Source: Macrosoma leucophasiata (Eukaryota > Arthropoda > Insecta > Lepidoptera > Hedylidae). Taken from it: a stretch of DNA of 64,000 bases. The stretch spans positions 5,734,001 through 5,798,000 of the forward strand of contig JAWQUS010000009.1 of assembly GCA_036365455.1 (NCBI GenBank), written 5' to 3'. Position numbers and translations under genes: made by a program. The stretch's first letter is position 1, and each line of letters opens with the position of its first letter. This document shows positions 42,213 to 53,982 of the stretch, in pieces. Under the pieces are notes generated by a model. That model was given only the letters and a program-made list of their open reading frames with translations. It was not told the origin of the DNA and did no database searches.

Positions 42213-42469
42213 TTTTTTTTATGTAATGGCAGTGGCAAACAAGCATGCAGTTCACATTGATGTTAAGTGATGACTGTCGCTTATAGACGCCCACATGAAG
42301 ACCAAGGTCAAAATGCAGATGCGTTACCACTCCTGAGGCCTAAGGAAATTACAGGGCCGTACGTTACCACCTGACCGAAACACGATAGTGCTGAACACTA
42401 CCATTTAGCGGCAAGTAAATGCGGTGGTGCCTACGCCCGCGAGCTTCGTCACTGGAGCTCTACCACCAG
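42213..42469 (-). mobile_element. Family A SINE-like repeat with small deletions
   Basis: Minus strand from poly(T) and ATGTAATGGCAGTGGC to CTACCACCAGT. It lacks TGTTATGCCTCTGTGCCGG (after CCTAAGG) and the ATATTAGGTA segment. Confidence 0.8.
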
Positions 42470-42522
42470 TAGATATTCGATCTAAAATCTACACAAAGCT
42501 ATCTTAATAATGTTTTGCTATA

Positions 42523-42695
42523 TTTTTTTTATGTAATAAAAGTGCCAAACAAGCATGCAGTTCACATTCATGTTAAATGATCACTGCAGCCAATAGACAC
42601 CCACATAATGGCCAGAGGTCAAAATGCAGATGCGTTGCCACTCCTGAGGCCTAAGGTGTTATGCCTCTGTGCCGGAAATTACAGGGCCGACAATT
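42523..42695 (-). mobile_element. Family A SINE-like repeat, 5'-truncated
   Basis: The poly(A) end is intact. The copy stops after GCCGGAAATTACAGGGCCG, so only the 3' about 165 bp are present. 5' truncation with an intact tail is expected of target-primed reverse transcription. Confidence 0.75.
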
Positions 42696-43257
42696 ATCCA
42701 TGTTTCTCAGAATAACTTGGTAAATCTACAAAACGAGCTTACTTAATCATTTACTTACAGATCCTCTTCAGGTTTTGCAATCGGGTTGAAATTGGCGTTT
42801 TTTCGCGTGCAAATATGATTAAATATTTAGGCCTCTAGGCCACACAGGGAGATTCGCCATGTGGGCAGGTAGGGTCTTCAGTGTCGTATGGATCACTGTG
42901 CAAGCTTGTCCATGTACAAGGTGGCCTTACGACCCGGCGCCACCTGTCTGTCTGGGGGAAACCGCGTGTGGACATGAGGCTTCACAAATTCTACTTATTC
43001 CATTATTCTATTGATCACCTGCCTCGGTAGAAAGTAATTTATGCAAGGCTTGCTATCTCAGGTACGATGGGGAACAAAGTCATGTCAGGATTGCCCAGAA
43101 GAAGGTGTTTCTCAGTGTCATCCCCGGAGTTAACAAATAGCAACTAGCGAATTCGTGTACGCTAGCTTACAATTCATACTGATTGTTATTGACCGCTGCG
43201 TACAGAAATCTTAAATGACAGTCAATGTGTTGCACTTCCTAAAGTATTGTAGTTGTC
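42696..43257. other. Unassigned DNA, partly GC-richer
   Basis: The segment 42820-43000 (AGATTCGCCATGTGGGCAGG, GACCCGGCGCCACCTGTCTG) is GC-richer and repeat-like but was not identified. Confidence 0.35.
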
Positions 43258-43569
43258 GTATAATATAATAATAATGGCAACCCATTATGCGTCCCATTGC
43301 TAGGCACGAGTCTCTCCCCTTTTTGGGGGGAGGCCTGGAGCTTACTCCACCACGCTGCTCCAATGGGGATTGGTGGAGATACGGGTTAGTGGCCAACCCG
43401 CTGTCGGATGTTTTCAAACCACCCATAAGACCTCCGACAACGACTGCTCTCAATCAATAGCAACCGGGACCGACGGCTTAACGTGCTCTCCTCAGTGCGC
43501 CCGTAATGCTTAACCAAGTAGATCGCTTACGATTTACACCAGCCGCGGGGCTATGCGCGCTTGGTATAA
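43258..43569 (-). mobile_element. 5S rRNA-derived SINE (SINE3 type), second copy
   Basis: Minus-strand copy of the 2301-2691 element, from the (AAT)n tail and GGCAACCCATTATGCGTCCC to the 5' end CCAGCCGCGG..GCGCGCTT. About 30 bp of the 5S-like promoter region (GGTCGGGTCG to GGGTGACCGC in copy 1) is deleted, so it should lack a complete internal promoter. GTATAA occurs at both outer borders (43258 and 43564), a possible target duplication. Confidence 0.8.
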
Positions 43570-44479
43570 AATATCATAAATTACGGAGCAATAGTATACA
43601 AAAAGAAACAATAGTTCTCTACGGGATCATTTGGTGGCAGACATGGTGATATTCACTGCATTACAATCAATCTGTATCTTTTAACCAACCACAAATAGTG
43701 TTTGCCACAAATTAGTGCTGACTTGACTCATTATATCTACTTCTGTAACTCTACTTAAGTCATGTCTAGTAGTATAAATACAATAAGTACTTCTACCTGA
43801 CCTAGCAAAATGCAGGACTGAGTGTGTTGTAATGGGTATATCGTAATAGTATGCATTCCAATATTAGAATAGTCCACACAACCGCATGTCAAAGCCAATT
43901 TAGACATGTTGAATTGGTCGCGAGCATAAATTTAAATGTCCTTTATTCTCTTTTCGATCTCAACGATCGATGCAGTATTGTTGTCTTATTTATTCAATAA
44001 ATATCTATGGATATAACTGGCTCGGTGAAGTGCTACCTATTGATTGATTGTTATTAAAATTTGTAAACCATCAGAATCAGTAAGCACTTGAGTTTATCGG
44101 TATCGCTTCGAAGTAAGTATTGGAATTTTATGAAATTGAAAGTTTGTTTGGAAATTTTCTCATGGTCAGCTTTATGTAGCTTGCTCGAGGGTTAGTGCAC
44201 CAAATTGCTTGGTCATTCTAGCACCAGTTTATAACCTTCTCTGCTAAAGTACAAGCGGAATCGCAGGCAAAAGTAAGTCAGTATATATTGACTTTGTTAC
44301 AAAGTCATTGTGGAATAAAACATTCTTCTAAAATAAAAGTACCTGGGTGAAAGTATTTCTTATACGAGTACCATATGCCACTTCAATTCAACGTCAGTGT
44401 ATCCGTTTCGCAATAAAGTCCGAACAAAGAACATTTTTGAAAATAATATTGTTCTCAACCGCATCTTCTCACCACCCTG
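43570..44479. other. Unassigned AT-rich DNA
   Basis: No recognised repeat or coding signal. Confidence 0.4.
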
Positions 44480-44632
44480 TCTGAGGGATCAAAAGTCTTA
44501 GGTATCGGCGTGCATGTATGAAGAGAATGATGAATGTAGAAGAAGCAATGGCCCGGGTGTGTGACTGGAATATCTGGCGCTTCACACTCTCTGCCTACTC
44601 TGTAAAGGACGTAGCGTGAAGATACATACATA
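44480..44632 (+). repeat. RTE-like LINE 3' end fragment
   Basis: Matches the last 150 bp of 18545-18945 (AAAAGTCTTAGGTATCGGCG, GAAGAGAATGATGAATGTAG, GGCGCTTCACACTCTCTGCC) and ends in GATACATACATACC. 5'-truncated with the tail intact. Confidence 0.7.
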
Positions 44633-44881
44633 CCTTCTCATTAACCTACTATTAGAGCCAATTGTTCAGGCCTTTATTTTGATATTACCATAGACCATAA
44701 CACATTACCGTAACAGCTTCATCAGTATTATTATGTGTATAGACGAAGATACGATTGCATAGGACCGATCGCTAAATCTGTGCAGATGAAGTCCTGAGCG
44801 ATGGTTATGTAGCATTATAAACGGGGCTTCAAACGTTTGGCTATACGAGCAGGCCTGTTCGTGTTGCCCGGAGGTCCGTAA

Positions 44882-45217
44882 TTGGCCATTATCGAGCGCC
44901 GGCGATTCAAAGCACTTGGGATATTCGCAGACAAAAAGTTCGAAAAATTTACCATGGACACACCTCTCTGTATTCGGTTACAATGTAGCCGAATTTATCT
45001 CAAAGCGTCAATCCATAAAGCAGACTGTATACTTAGCGATAACAACAATTTCAAAGCCGAATTTAGCCCGAAAGCTTTTTTGGATTCATATTCAATTACA
45101 GAACGAATTTTTCGTGTAGTTAATACTCGAGAGCTCGGGGGTATTCACGTAACCTTTAAATCCTACGTGCTAATGATCGAAGTTCATACAGTAGATGTTA
45201 AAAAAATATTATGTTAG
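44882..45217 (+). other. Orphan open frame, product unknown
   Basis: A 111-codon plus-strand frame (first residues AIIERRRFKALGIFADKKFE) with fairly balanced composition in a region of moderate GC. A second frame overlaps it. I see no acceptor or donor site that would make it an exon, and no family is recognised. It could be a decayed transposon ORF or chance. Confidence 0.2.
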
Positions 45218-45364
45218 TCGCATTATAATAGGAGCTCTACCACCAGCACACACTAATCTATATCGTCGAAGACCACCAGTCACAATTTCTGATTTTATGT
45301 TTTGGAAACGAATCCCTTGTTATGCTATTGGAACGCAGTTCCTTTTACATATATTATTATATTA

Positions 45365-45528
45365 TATTTTTTTTTATGTAATGGAAGTGGCAAACAAGCA
45401 TGCAGTTCACATTGACGTTAAGTGATGACTGCAGCCTATAGACACTTACACAAAAACCAAGGTCAAAATGCAGGTGCGTTACCACTCCTGAGGCCTAAGG
45501 TGTTATGCCTCTGTGCCGGAAATTACAC
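45365..45528 (-). mobile_element. Family A SINE-like repeat, 5'-truncated
   Basis: Poly(T), then ATGTAATGGAAGTGGCAAAC through GTGCCGGAAATTACA. The break is within about 8 nt of the break in 42523-42695. A stray GGAGCTCTACCACCAGCA at 45231-45248 matches the missing 5' terminus. Confidence 0.75.
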
Positions 45529-45930
45529 AACAATCATCTCTTGTCTTATTTTGTGTGTTAAGTTCCTAAAATGAACGATGACAGTAGCCATAGCATAGTC
45601 AGCATTTCATGTGCTTAAAATGGAAAGAGTAATAAAACCGTACAGTTGAAAGCATGCGGTACTAAAATCTGTACATTTCATCTCATTGAAGGTGGCTAGG
45701 ATAGGTCCGAGATACGGAGGTGGGGTTGCCACTCATACTTATTGGATTCGTCGCAAAACCCCAAGGAGATAAAATTGTTTCAGATAAAATTGCTACTCTA
45801 CTTTCACGAATATACTATTCTACCGAATGTTTCCCTGAACAGATGTATGTATAATTAATTAAATTGTGGTAAGATACGTCTCTTTGTTTCCTTTTTATAA
45901 ATCATTTATTTTTCAACTACGTTGTTTGAA
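45529..45930. other. Unassigned DNA
   Basis: No recognised repeat or coding signal. Confidence 0.4.
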
Positions 45931-46232
45931 CTGCTCAATAGTCTAGTTAGTGGTAGCTAGTCTGCTACGCTCGGGTCCTAGGTTCGATGCCCAGGTTGGG
46001 GGCTATCAAAGATAACGGTGTGAAAACCTTCATCTCTAATTCTATTGGGGTTTTTCTTTATATATTTGCGATTTGGAAGTTTTCCAGTACCTCGGAGTTT
46101 GGTAATGTGCTAGGAGATGTCAACAGGCTCGCCACCTGTAACATGGGCCAAAATCGAAGGTGTTTGCACATGTTTGCATGTATGCTTGTATGTGTAATCA
46201 CCTCCGCCTACAGGCGTGCAGAAGTTACGTAA
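45931..46232 (+). mobile_element. tRNA-derived SINE (family B)
   Basis: The head (CTGCTCAATAGTCTAGTTAG, CTAGGTTCGATGCCCAGG) is degraded. The body is clear (GGAGATGTCAACAGGCTCGC, ACATGGGCCAAAA). The 3' end TACAGGCGTGCAGAAGTTAC has lost the CTTCGGGGAT block. Confidence 0.7.
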
Positions 46233-46245
46233 TTTATTTTTCAGT

Positions 46246-46532
46246 TTCGTGGTAGAGTTCTAGTGTAGAAGCCCGAAGGGCGTAGGCACCACCGCATTAC
46301 CTAATCTATCTGCCGCTAAATGGTAGTGTTCAGTACTATTGTGTTCCGATTAGACACTTATTAATTTATGTCCCCGTAATAATAATCCCAGAGATATAAC
46401 ATCTTAGGTCTCAGAGGTGACAACGTATCTGCGTTTTGACCTCTGGTTTTATGTAGATGTCTTTAGGCTGCAGTCATCACTTAACATCAATGTGAACTGT
46501 ATGCTTGTTTGCCACCTTCATTATAAAAAAAA
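46246..46532 (+). mobile_element. Family A SINE-like repeat, older subfamily
   Basis: Full length with poly(A), diverged (GTGGTAGAGTTCTAGTGTAG, TTAATTTATGTCCCCGTAAT, AGAGATATAACATCTTAGG). It lies immediately downstream of SINE B. Confidence 0.75.
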
Positions 46533-47019
46533 GTTAGACACTTTTATAACGCTTAAAATGTCCTTTCTGTTTGGAATTTCGAAGAGTCGTCTTAATGCAT
46601 CTCTATATGTACTCAAAATTCAGCGTTGTACGACCAATCGTTTCAGCTGTGCTGTGACTGAATGACTAGTCTGTCAGTTACTCATTTAGTAATGGATGAT
46701 TTTTGTATATTATTAATGATTAATAGTTATTATGACATGTTTGTGCCAGCTATCTCTCAGTTGAGAGTATGCGTATTATTTTCTTTTGTGTCAGTATGCC
46801 ATGTCGTCGTAAGAAACCATTAATCTTTGAAATGTGCGGCGTTGCTTGTAGACACATGAGTTGCGAGTGGTGACACCAATGTCGAATAGATAACGTTGCT
46901 CCAAAGTGTCCACTAGTGTTCTAGACATTTCGTACTGTAAAAAAGTGTTGAGGTACGTAGGCGGATTCTGGCATACACTGCTTTTCTTAACATCTTTATT
47001 AGCACAAACTTCAATTAAA
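46533..47019. other. Unassigned DNA
   Basis: No recognised repeat or coding signal. Confidence 0.4.
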
Positions 47020-47623
47020 GGAGATGTTGCAAAAATGTATGGACCACCGGCCATGTATTGTACACAATATCATTAAACAGGCAAAATCAATGTAAAAACG
47101 TTTTTTACTGCATATTTTCACTTATTTAGCTTTGTTTGCAGTTACAAAACATTATTTGCAGTTAGAATTGCAACACAAAACCAACATGGCGAAAATGGCG
47201 GGCGATGTCATTTTGACATAATTTCATTATTTAATTGTTTTTTGATTAGATAGTATGTACTTGGAGAAGAGTAGTAATGTTTTCTAAATACTATCGAAAT
47301 CGATTTCATGTGTTAATACTAAGAACTTAATATTAATCGATTTCCAATGTAGAGAAATTCATCGGAACTTCTTTAAATTGATCGCATTAGTTAGATACAG
47401 ATAGCATTAGTTTTGTTTTATCTAAATAGGTACTATCCCAAGCGTCGGCTGTATCGCCACCATGTTGAACATAGTTAAATATGATAAAATCGTTTGAATT
47501 AAATGTGGTTGTAACTGTAAAATATATTCTTGAATAAATTAATTGTATTTTTTTCGGATTCTTCTTTAAATTACCCATTTTTTGAGGTAGTGTACAAACC
47601 AGAGCCGAGCTCGCAACATCTCC
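47020..47623. mobile_element. Spy-like non-autonomous DNA transposon, copy 3
   Basis: A 604-bp element with ends GGAGATGTTGC and GCAACATCTCC between AAA (47017-47019) and TTT (47624-47626). It has nearly the full body of 25511-26129 in opposite orientation, including GTGTTAATACTA and CTATCCCAAGCGTCGGCTGT. No transposase. Confidence 0.8.
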
Positions 47624-48249
47624 TTTGACTAGTTGGGGTTTCAAGCTGGTAAAAAGCTCCAAGGCACTGTTACCAGTTTGAAACCCGAAGTAGTATTGAT
47701 TAATTCGATTATGTAAACCTAGTTACAGTTTCTAAAAAAACGCGTGAATACATAATTATTTTTGTATTACCTTATCTGGATTGGTCTTATGCATCCTACC
47801 TTCAAACCATCCTGATAATGACCAGTTTCAATAGCCCGATTGATCAAATCAGCATTCGGCTAGATAAAGTATCGCTTATCATTCTGTTATCGGAGACTTT
47901 AATTACTTATAATATTATCTGAATCTAGAGCCTTTTAATTAAGTTTTTTAATATTTATTGCTTGTTTCTAAAAAAAACGCTTGAATTGACAATTTTGCTC
48001 TTGGGTGATATTTCTGTGTTGTTTTCTCTTTTGTTTTTCAAAATTTTCGAGTTAAATCAGAGCTCGATAATTTTAATGTCTTTCACAGTTTTGTCAATAC
48101 GAACTACTGGCACTAAACACATTTTAAAATGTTGTCTTAGAAAAGAAAAAAAGAATCGGACGAATTGAGAACCTTCTTTTTTTTGAAGTCGGTTAAAAAT
48201 AAATCTTAAACGGCAATGGATTTCCCATAGTTTTTGTCTTCGCTCATTC
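47624..48249. other. Unassigned AT-rich DNA
   Basis: No recognised repeat or coding signal. Confidence 0.4.
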
Positions 48250-48318
48250 AATTAGGTAATGTGGTGGAGCCCTCGCCACTCTCTCCCTCGAGCTCCACCA
48301 GTAAAATCCTACCATCAG
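48250..48318 (-). repeat. Family A 5' fragment
   Basis: TTAGGTAATGTGGTGGAGCC, then CTCGAGCTCCACCAGTA and CTACCATCAG, a rearranged family A 5' end. Confidence 0.5.
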
Positions 48319-48339
48319 TTAAGTGCCTGGTGCCTGTAG

Positions 48340-48640
48340 CTGGTTTTATCATCATCACTCCAGTCGAATGACGTCCACTGCTGGACAAAGCCTTCCTCAA
48401 AGACGCCCACAACAGTGTTGTGCGTCATTAGGGGAGAATAATCGCCACGCTTGGCAGGCGGGTTGGCGATCGCAGTGACGCTGCTGACCATGCCGCGTTG
48501 TTTTATTTACTACCTACTATATTGGAATGGATTGACCGCCATTGTTCGGTGGACTGACTGCACTAGCGGAAGAATTCTCGGGTCGTCACGTCCCGACGCC
48601 AGTAAGCCGCCGCCACACCGCGGACATTCCGCCAAAATTC
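48340..48640 (-). repeat. Repeat with CCACTGCTGGAC motif
   Basis: ATCATCATCACTCCAGTCG, then GACGTCCACTGCTGGACAAA and GCCTTCCTCAAAGACGCCC, is a sequence common at the 3' end of insect LINE/SINE repeats with an (ATC)n tail. The part after 48530 (TTGACCGCCATTGTTCGGT, GGACTGACTGCAC) recurs at 63686-63715. Related fragments are at 48865-48905 and 63505-63580. Confidence 0.45.
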
Positions 48641-49975
48641 CATACAAACGCTTAATTTGGTCTTTATTACACAGACATCTATCAGTGACGTGTATTTAAA
48701 CGTGCACCTGTGTGCGTAGCACGTAGAGAATACCAAACGTCGCCCATAAGATGGGAGGAGGTTGGGTGAGGCGGGAAAATCGGGCGGGACGTCGAAGTGT
48801 ACATTCTATACGTAGTACGAGTATTATAACATATTCTCTGCCGCCGCTAAGAAGTTCATTATATCAGCCATATGAAGTCCAGTGCTGAACATAGGCCTCC
48901 CATAGGCTAAGAAGTTTAATGACTATAAATTATAAAAAGAAATTAAAATTAGTTCATGAAGGTACTCTAAATTAATAAAGTTGAAGGCGCCGCAAAAAAA
49001 ATTCGTTGTATTTGTTTGGCTTCTAGTACTAAATGGGAAAAGTTTGACGTCGCTAGAGCCGTGAAGCCATGATGATGGCGAAATTTAAAAAAGTATGTCG
49101 TCAAGTAGTTTATAAATATTATAACAAGCTTTTTCCTGCGTTTTACTTACATTACTACTATCATAATAAAATACAGCCTATAGTACTCCTGAATAGTAGT
49201 GAATAGTGTAGCTTTCTAATTGTGAAATAATTTTTCCCTACAAACGGGTTCCTTACTTTACTGACAAACAAAGAATCAAAGTTAGAAACTTTACCTCTTT
49301 ATAATATTAGCACAGTCTAAATAAAACGAACGTGTTATAGTATAGAAGTGACTAGGTCTGCCACTACCAGCATTAGCATTAGGATGTGTGACATGTGTGT
49401 CTAACTGGAGCTAATAATGAGCATAAGGAGCATGTCTGTCAGTGACTTTATTATATCTCTTAAAAGTGAGCTTCTGTGGCCTTCTCTATATTACAAATAA
49501 GATAAGATGATCAAATAAATACTTTTCAACTATTTTACTGGTTCTGTTGAAGTTCGTGGTTACGAATTTTCTAAGTTGTAAGTACTTGGATTCAAGCCCA
49601 AACAAACAATAAACTTGACCTTACCGCAAAAATCTTCCAAATCAATTTTGTTTCAGAAATCTATTTGTCTTTGTTAAAGACGTTATTGAAACTTTGAGGT
49701 TTCGTTTGTACATCTTATAACAAGGTCCGTTTACAGTGTTTTATTATGTGAATATATTTCCATCATTAAATGCAAAACAAAAAAGCTTTGTTTTCAAAAA
49801 ATATATTTTCAGTCCTTTTGTCTTTCAATTTCAAAATGAACTTAATTCTTTTATTGTATATTCTTTGAATTATTGCGAGCACAATTAACGAAATAAAACT
49901 AGATTTCGGATTTATCTCGCGTATATTAAACTAAGATGGTTTTTTAACCCGATGTTTCTTTTGTTTCGTAAACGA
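48641..49975. other. Unassigned DNA
   Basis: A fragment of the CCACTGCTGGAC repeat at 48865-48905 (AGTCCAGTGCTGAACATAGG). The rest is AT-rich without recognised features. Confidence 0.4.
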
Positions 49976-50234
49976 CTACAGTACTCCACAAAATAATATT
50001 GCACATCGAGCCTGCGAAAGAGACGATCGGCTCGTTTCGACTTCGTAGAGCGTTATCTCTGTTGCACACTGCCTACGTAAGCACTGAAAGTCCGGTATTG
50101 GTCAAAACTTGCTCAAAATGGTCGACAAACGTCAAATAGGTACGGTGCGAAAGAGATACCGCTCTACAGATCCAAAATAAGCCGAAGTTTCTTACCTAGG
50201 CTCGATGTGTAATATTTATTGCTGAGCACTGTAG
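49976..50234. mobile_element. MITE family E copy 2 (uninterrupted)
   Basis: Ends CTACAGTACTCC and GAGCACTGTAG are inverted repeats, extended by ATATTGCACATCGAGCC and GGCTCGATGTGTAATATT. In reverse orientation it matches 24684-25082 and provides the empty site for MITE F. Confidence 0.75.
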
Positions 50235-50829
50235 TTTCCTTTTCTTTATTGGAGGCAAATCCCTAGTGATACCATTACTAATTCAACTTCCAGTTTTCTG
50301 CACTACCGATTTTCTGGTACATGATCATGGTAAGATTTTTCTAATAAACGAAAAAAAAAAATACATAGTGTTGGAGCTTTGAAATGTTATTTTGAGAATC
50401 TTAAAAACATTTTCCGATGTTTAAATTATTTTTACTTCACCGGAATAAGTTTAGTACGGATTACTTCTACTGTTGGTCGGGAAGACCATTTTAACCATTC
50501 TTATACCATTTTAAAAATATTTAAATTACCAGTTACGTTGTCTAGTTTCTTTAGCTTCTCTAGACAATATTTCTATTTTTCTGTGAAAAACAGTGCATGG
50601 ACCTTGACATTGTGTAACTCCTTGATGAGGTATGTACCTACTAAACTTTCCTCTTCTTACTATAGAATAGATGATAATATATATCTAAATACCTTATTAC
50701 CTATGAGAAGAGTTTGTTTATGAAAAACTTATCTAGTTTCTTACCTGAGATTTTCTCGTGATAGGTACATTTGTTAAATCTTGTTAACAAGATATTGTAT
50801 ACCTACAATAAATTGTGGGAGACGGCACA
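50235..50829. other. Unassigned AT-rich DNA
   Basis: A 114-codon plus frame at 50379-50723 is Phe/Tyr/Leu-rich, as expected from AT-rich non-coding DNA. No other feature. Confidence 0.4.
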
Positions 50830-51350
50830 GTTATCTAAACTAATATTATTAAGAGGTAATATTTTTTTGTTTGTTTTGAATAGGCTCAATAACTTACTGG
50901 ACCGATTTTTAAAATTCTTTCACTATTCAAAAGCTAATTATCCATGAGTAACATAGGCTATATTTTATTTTGGAAAAAATAGGGTTCCGTAAGATATTTG
51001 GGTTTTTCAGACACAAGGTGTAAAAAATCAACGAGAAAAGTTACTTATTTTGCGTACGCTGCCTAAACTATAAAAGATATCGTCACTATTCGAAAGCTAC
51101 ATTATCCAAGGGTAACATAAGCTATATTTTATTTTGGAAAAAATAGAGTTCCGTAAGATATTTGGGTTTTTCAGACACAAGGTGTAAAAAATCAACCAGA
51201 AAAGTTACTTATTTTGCGTACGCTGCCTAAACTATATAAGGTATCGAGGAAGACTTTAGGCTATATCTATGTATAATCATCACGCTAAGACGAATAGGAG
51301 AGGGTAGGCAACATTGCACCGCGCGAAGCCGGGGCGGGCCGCTAGTGTAT
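50830..51350 (+). mobile_element. Helitron-like repeat with 163-bp tandem duplication
   Basis: Begins near AACTAATATTATTAAGAGG, passes CTTACTGGACCGATTTTTAA, and ends CGCGCGAAGCCGGGGCGGGC followed by CGCTAG. Within it a 163-bp unit is repeated twice (50921-51083 and 51084-51235, partial second end). It carries AAAGCTA.ATTATCCA, AGGGTTCCGTAAGATATTTG and TTGCGTACGCTGCCTAAACT in each copy. A CTAG end after a GC-rich segment fits a Helitron 3' terminus. Confidence 0.55.
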
Positions 51351-52367
51351 TATATAACAATGTTAAATGATAAATAGGTAAATAAGATCATTGAACATTT
51401 TTTCCTAATTTTTACTTTACCGACTTCGAAAAAAGCAGGAGGTTCTCAATTCGTAACTTTAAATTACACATCCAGTATGACCTCTCAGAAAAGTGTTGAG
51501 GAGTCTCTGCCAGGTGAAACGCCTCGTCAAGGTGTAGACTTTAACTTAACAGTTGCTTTACTATTTCTAACAATATTATTAACTACCTGTGTGTCTTGGC
51601 TCGAAAACTGGGAGAACTAACCTTAGACTTTAACTATGATGAATGATATAGGTATGATTTAGTCTTTTCTTAATTTCGTGTGAATACTGAATAAACTAAT
51701 TTGTAAAACGTTCTTATGTTCCACTGTGTAATAGTTTTTTGTTTTAAAACCAAGTATTGTTTGTAATTTTTAGCTTTTATTATAGAGATATCCATTCATT
51801 CGATTCCATTCAGCTGTCGAAACGCTCCTGTTCAGTGATAAATCCAATAAATATGTTTCAATCTCATAAAATCGCAACCTTGCTCTGGATCGCGATCAAA
51901 TGAAACGATTACAGTTTTATTTTTGAAGCGTTTAATGCCTCGTGAGCTTCGATTTGCCCGCAACATTATCATTATTAACCATTTGCATTTCAGACGCATG
52001 TGTATAGAAATCACGTAAAACAAAACGAACCACACGTTTATTTGCTTCTCGTTATCTTTACGAGGAGCACGATATTCTTCGAACTGCTGTTTCCTATTTC
52101 AAATGTTTATAATTAACTAAATTATGACTTGCACAGACCATGCGTTTTGTAAATTTCGCTATTAGCTTTATCTCGATTCTTCACACGCGCTGCCTTATTA
52201 ACAAATGAAGCAAAAGATTCAATAATTCCTATATTGAATCGCAAAATCGCATTATTAGATGATACAGGACCTATCTTGTAGCTAATTAATTGACATGGTC
52301 TTCAATTTTGCGACAAAATCTACGACCAGTTACTTTCTCTGGGTGCCAATAATGTTCTTGAAAGTCA
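51351..52367. other. Unassigned AT-rich DNA
   Basis: No recognised repeat or coding signal. Confidence 0.4.
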
Positions 52368-52662
52368 TTTTTTTTTTTTTTAATGTAATAAAAGTGGCAA
52401 ACAAGCGTGCAGTTCACATTGATGTTAAGTGATGACTGCAGCCTATAGACACCCACACAATGACCAGACGTCAAAATGCAGATGCGCTGCCACTCCTGAG
52501 GCATTAGGTGTTATGCCTCTGTGCCGGAAATTACAGAGCCGTACATTACCACCTGACCGGAACACGATAGTGCTGAACACTACCATTTAGCGGCAAGTAT
52601 ATTAGGTAATGCGGTGGTGCCTACGCCCTCGAGCTCCGTCACTGGAGCTCTACCACCAGTAA
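52368..52662 (-). mobile_element. Family A SINE-like repeat, full length
   Basis: Minus strand from poly(T) and AAAAGTGGCAAACAAGCGTG to GAGCTCTACCACCAGT. Near-consensus. Confidence 0.85.
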
Positions 52663-52858
52663 AATTGTTATTGACCACAGATTAGTCATTAAAGTTACTA
52701 GTAAACTTAAAAGAATTAGTTTAAATTCTAATTCACGCTAGAATAAGAATAGAGTAATAAATACGATTTCAACTGTGATATTTCTTTGCTCACGTACTAT
52801 TTCAAATTAGACGATTTTCACGTCATAAGAGTATCAAGTTCTTGAAGTTTTTATGTAT

Positions 52859-53180
52859 AACTAGCTGTGCCCGCGACTTCGCCCTCGTGAGAATTTATGA
52901 TTGTTTAATATCTACCCGGACGAAGTCGTGTGGGCGCAGCTAGTATAAAAGTAGCCTAAATTATTCCTTATTACATCAGCTATCTACCTGTGAAAGTTCC
53001 GTCAAAATCGGTACAGCCGTTCCCAAGATTAGCCCCGCCAAACAGATAGACAGACGGACAGACAAAAATTGTAAAAAAAATGTCTTGGCATATGTACCAT
53101 GTATACAAACATATGCATTTAGTAACAGCGGTTATTTTTATATTACAAAGAGACACTCCAATTTGATTTATTTGTATAGA
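52859..53180 (+). mobile_element. Lepidopteran CTAGCTGTGCCCGCG repeat, copy 2
   Basis: Paralogue of 21272-21655: ACTAGCTGTGCCCGCGACTT, inverted partner GAAGTCGTGTGGGCGCAGCT, then AGCCTAAATTATTCCTTATT and GACAGACAAAAATTGTAAAA. The 62-bp block occurs once. Confidence 0.6.
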
Positions 53181-53732
53181 TTCTGACACTTTTTTGATGT
53201 GATACAGAAAATCATACATGAAAAAAAATAGATGAACGCCGGTTATTCACACGAAAAAGTAACAAGCGAGAGCGTGGAACAAGTGATAGAGAGGGACGAT
53301 CGGCTTGTAACGTATGTTTTTCTTTTTTTTAAATCATCGTTCGTAATCGCTTTGCAGGCAACGAATATTTCGTAAAAACATTTTTTTAACAAAACCTCAT
53401 CATGTTCGTCGTACCCTTGACAACGCAAAAATGTGAGGTGTACCAAATGATTAACGGCTACCGTGTCGGCTCGCCTGATATTGATTACGGCGTCGGTATC
53501 CACGATATATTATGGGACGTGAAATTCTTGTCACGCTGACTAATATCCTCATGTTCGATATACCCGGTGTTTTGAATTATGATCTTTATCATTTTCTTCC
53601 CTGTATTATTTTTGTGTATGAGGTAAATGACAACAACAAACACACTACAATACACTAAAAAGTAATGGCACCAATTTGGATAGTATTTCTATTTTTGTGA
53701 ATGACTCACAAAAAATTACGTTTTTTCTTTTC
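53181..53732. other. Unassigned DNA
   Basis: The minus frame 53243-53503 (86 codons, with VHLTFLRCQGYDEHDEVLLK) is not recognised and has no supporting splice sites. No repeat was identified. Confidence 0.35.
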
Positions 53733-53982
53733 ACGGATGTAATTCCCGAAAGAGAGACAGAGGTAAATGAATCGTTGAAGCATACAGCAACCACGATTCG
53801 CCGGTTACCTTGTAACAGGTGGAGAGCCTGTTGACATCTCTCTACTCTACTTGGAAAATTTCATAAAATGGAAAAGTCCCAATTAAACCATATATAAGGA
53901 TTTCACACCTTTGGCTCCGACCGGGTATCGAATGCAGGACCCCAACGTAGCAGTAGGGGCATGCTATTAGACTACTGAGGCA
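53733..53982 (-). mobile_element. tRNA-derived SINE (family B)
   Basis: Minus strand from the 3' end (ACGGATGTAATTCCCGAAAG) through ACCACGATTCGCCGGTTACC to the tRNA-like head (GCTATTAGACTACTGAGGCA). Diverged but complete. Confidence 0.7.

Noticed and set aside
50379..50723. 114-codon plus-strand gene
   Set aside because: The translation is dominated by Phe, Tyr, Leu, Asn and Ile as expected from AT-rich DNA, with no motif or splice sites.
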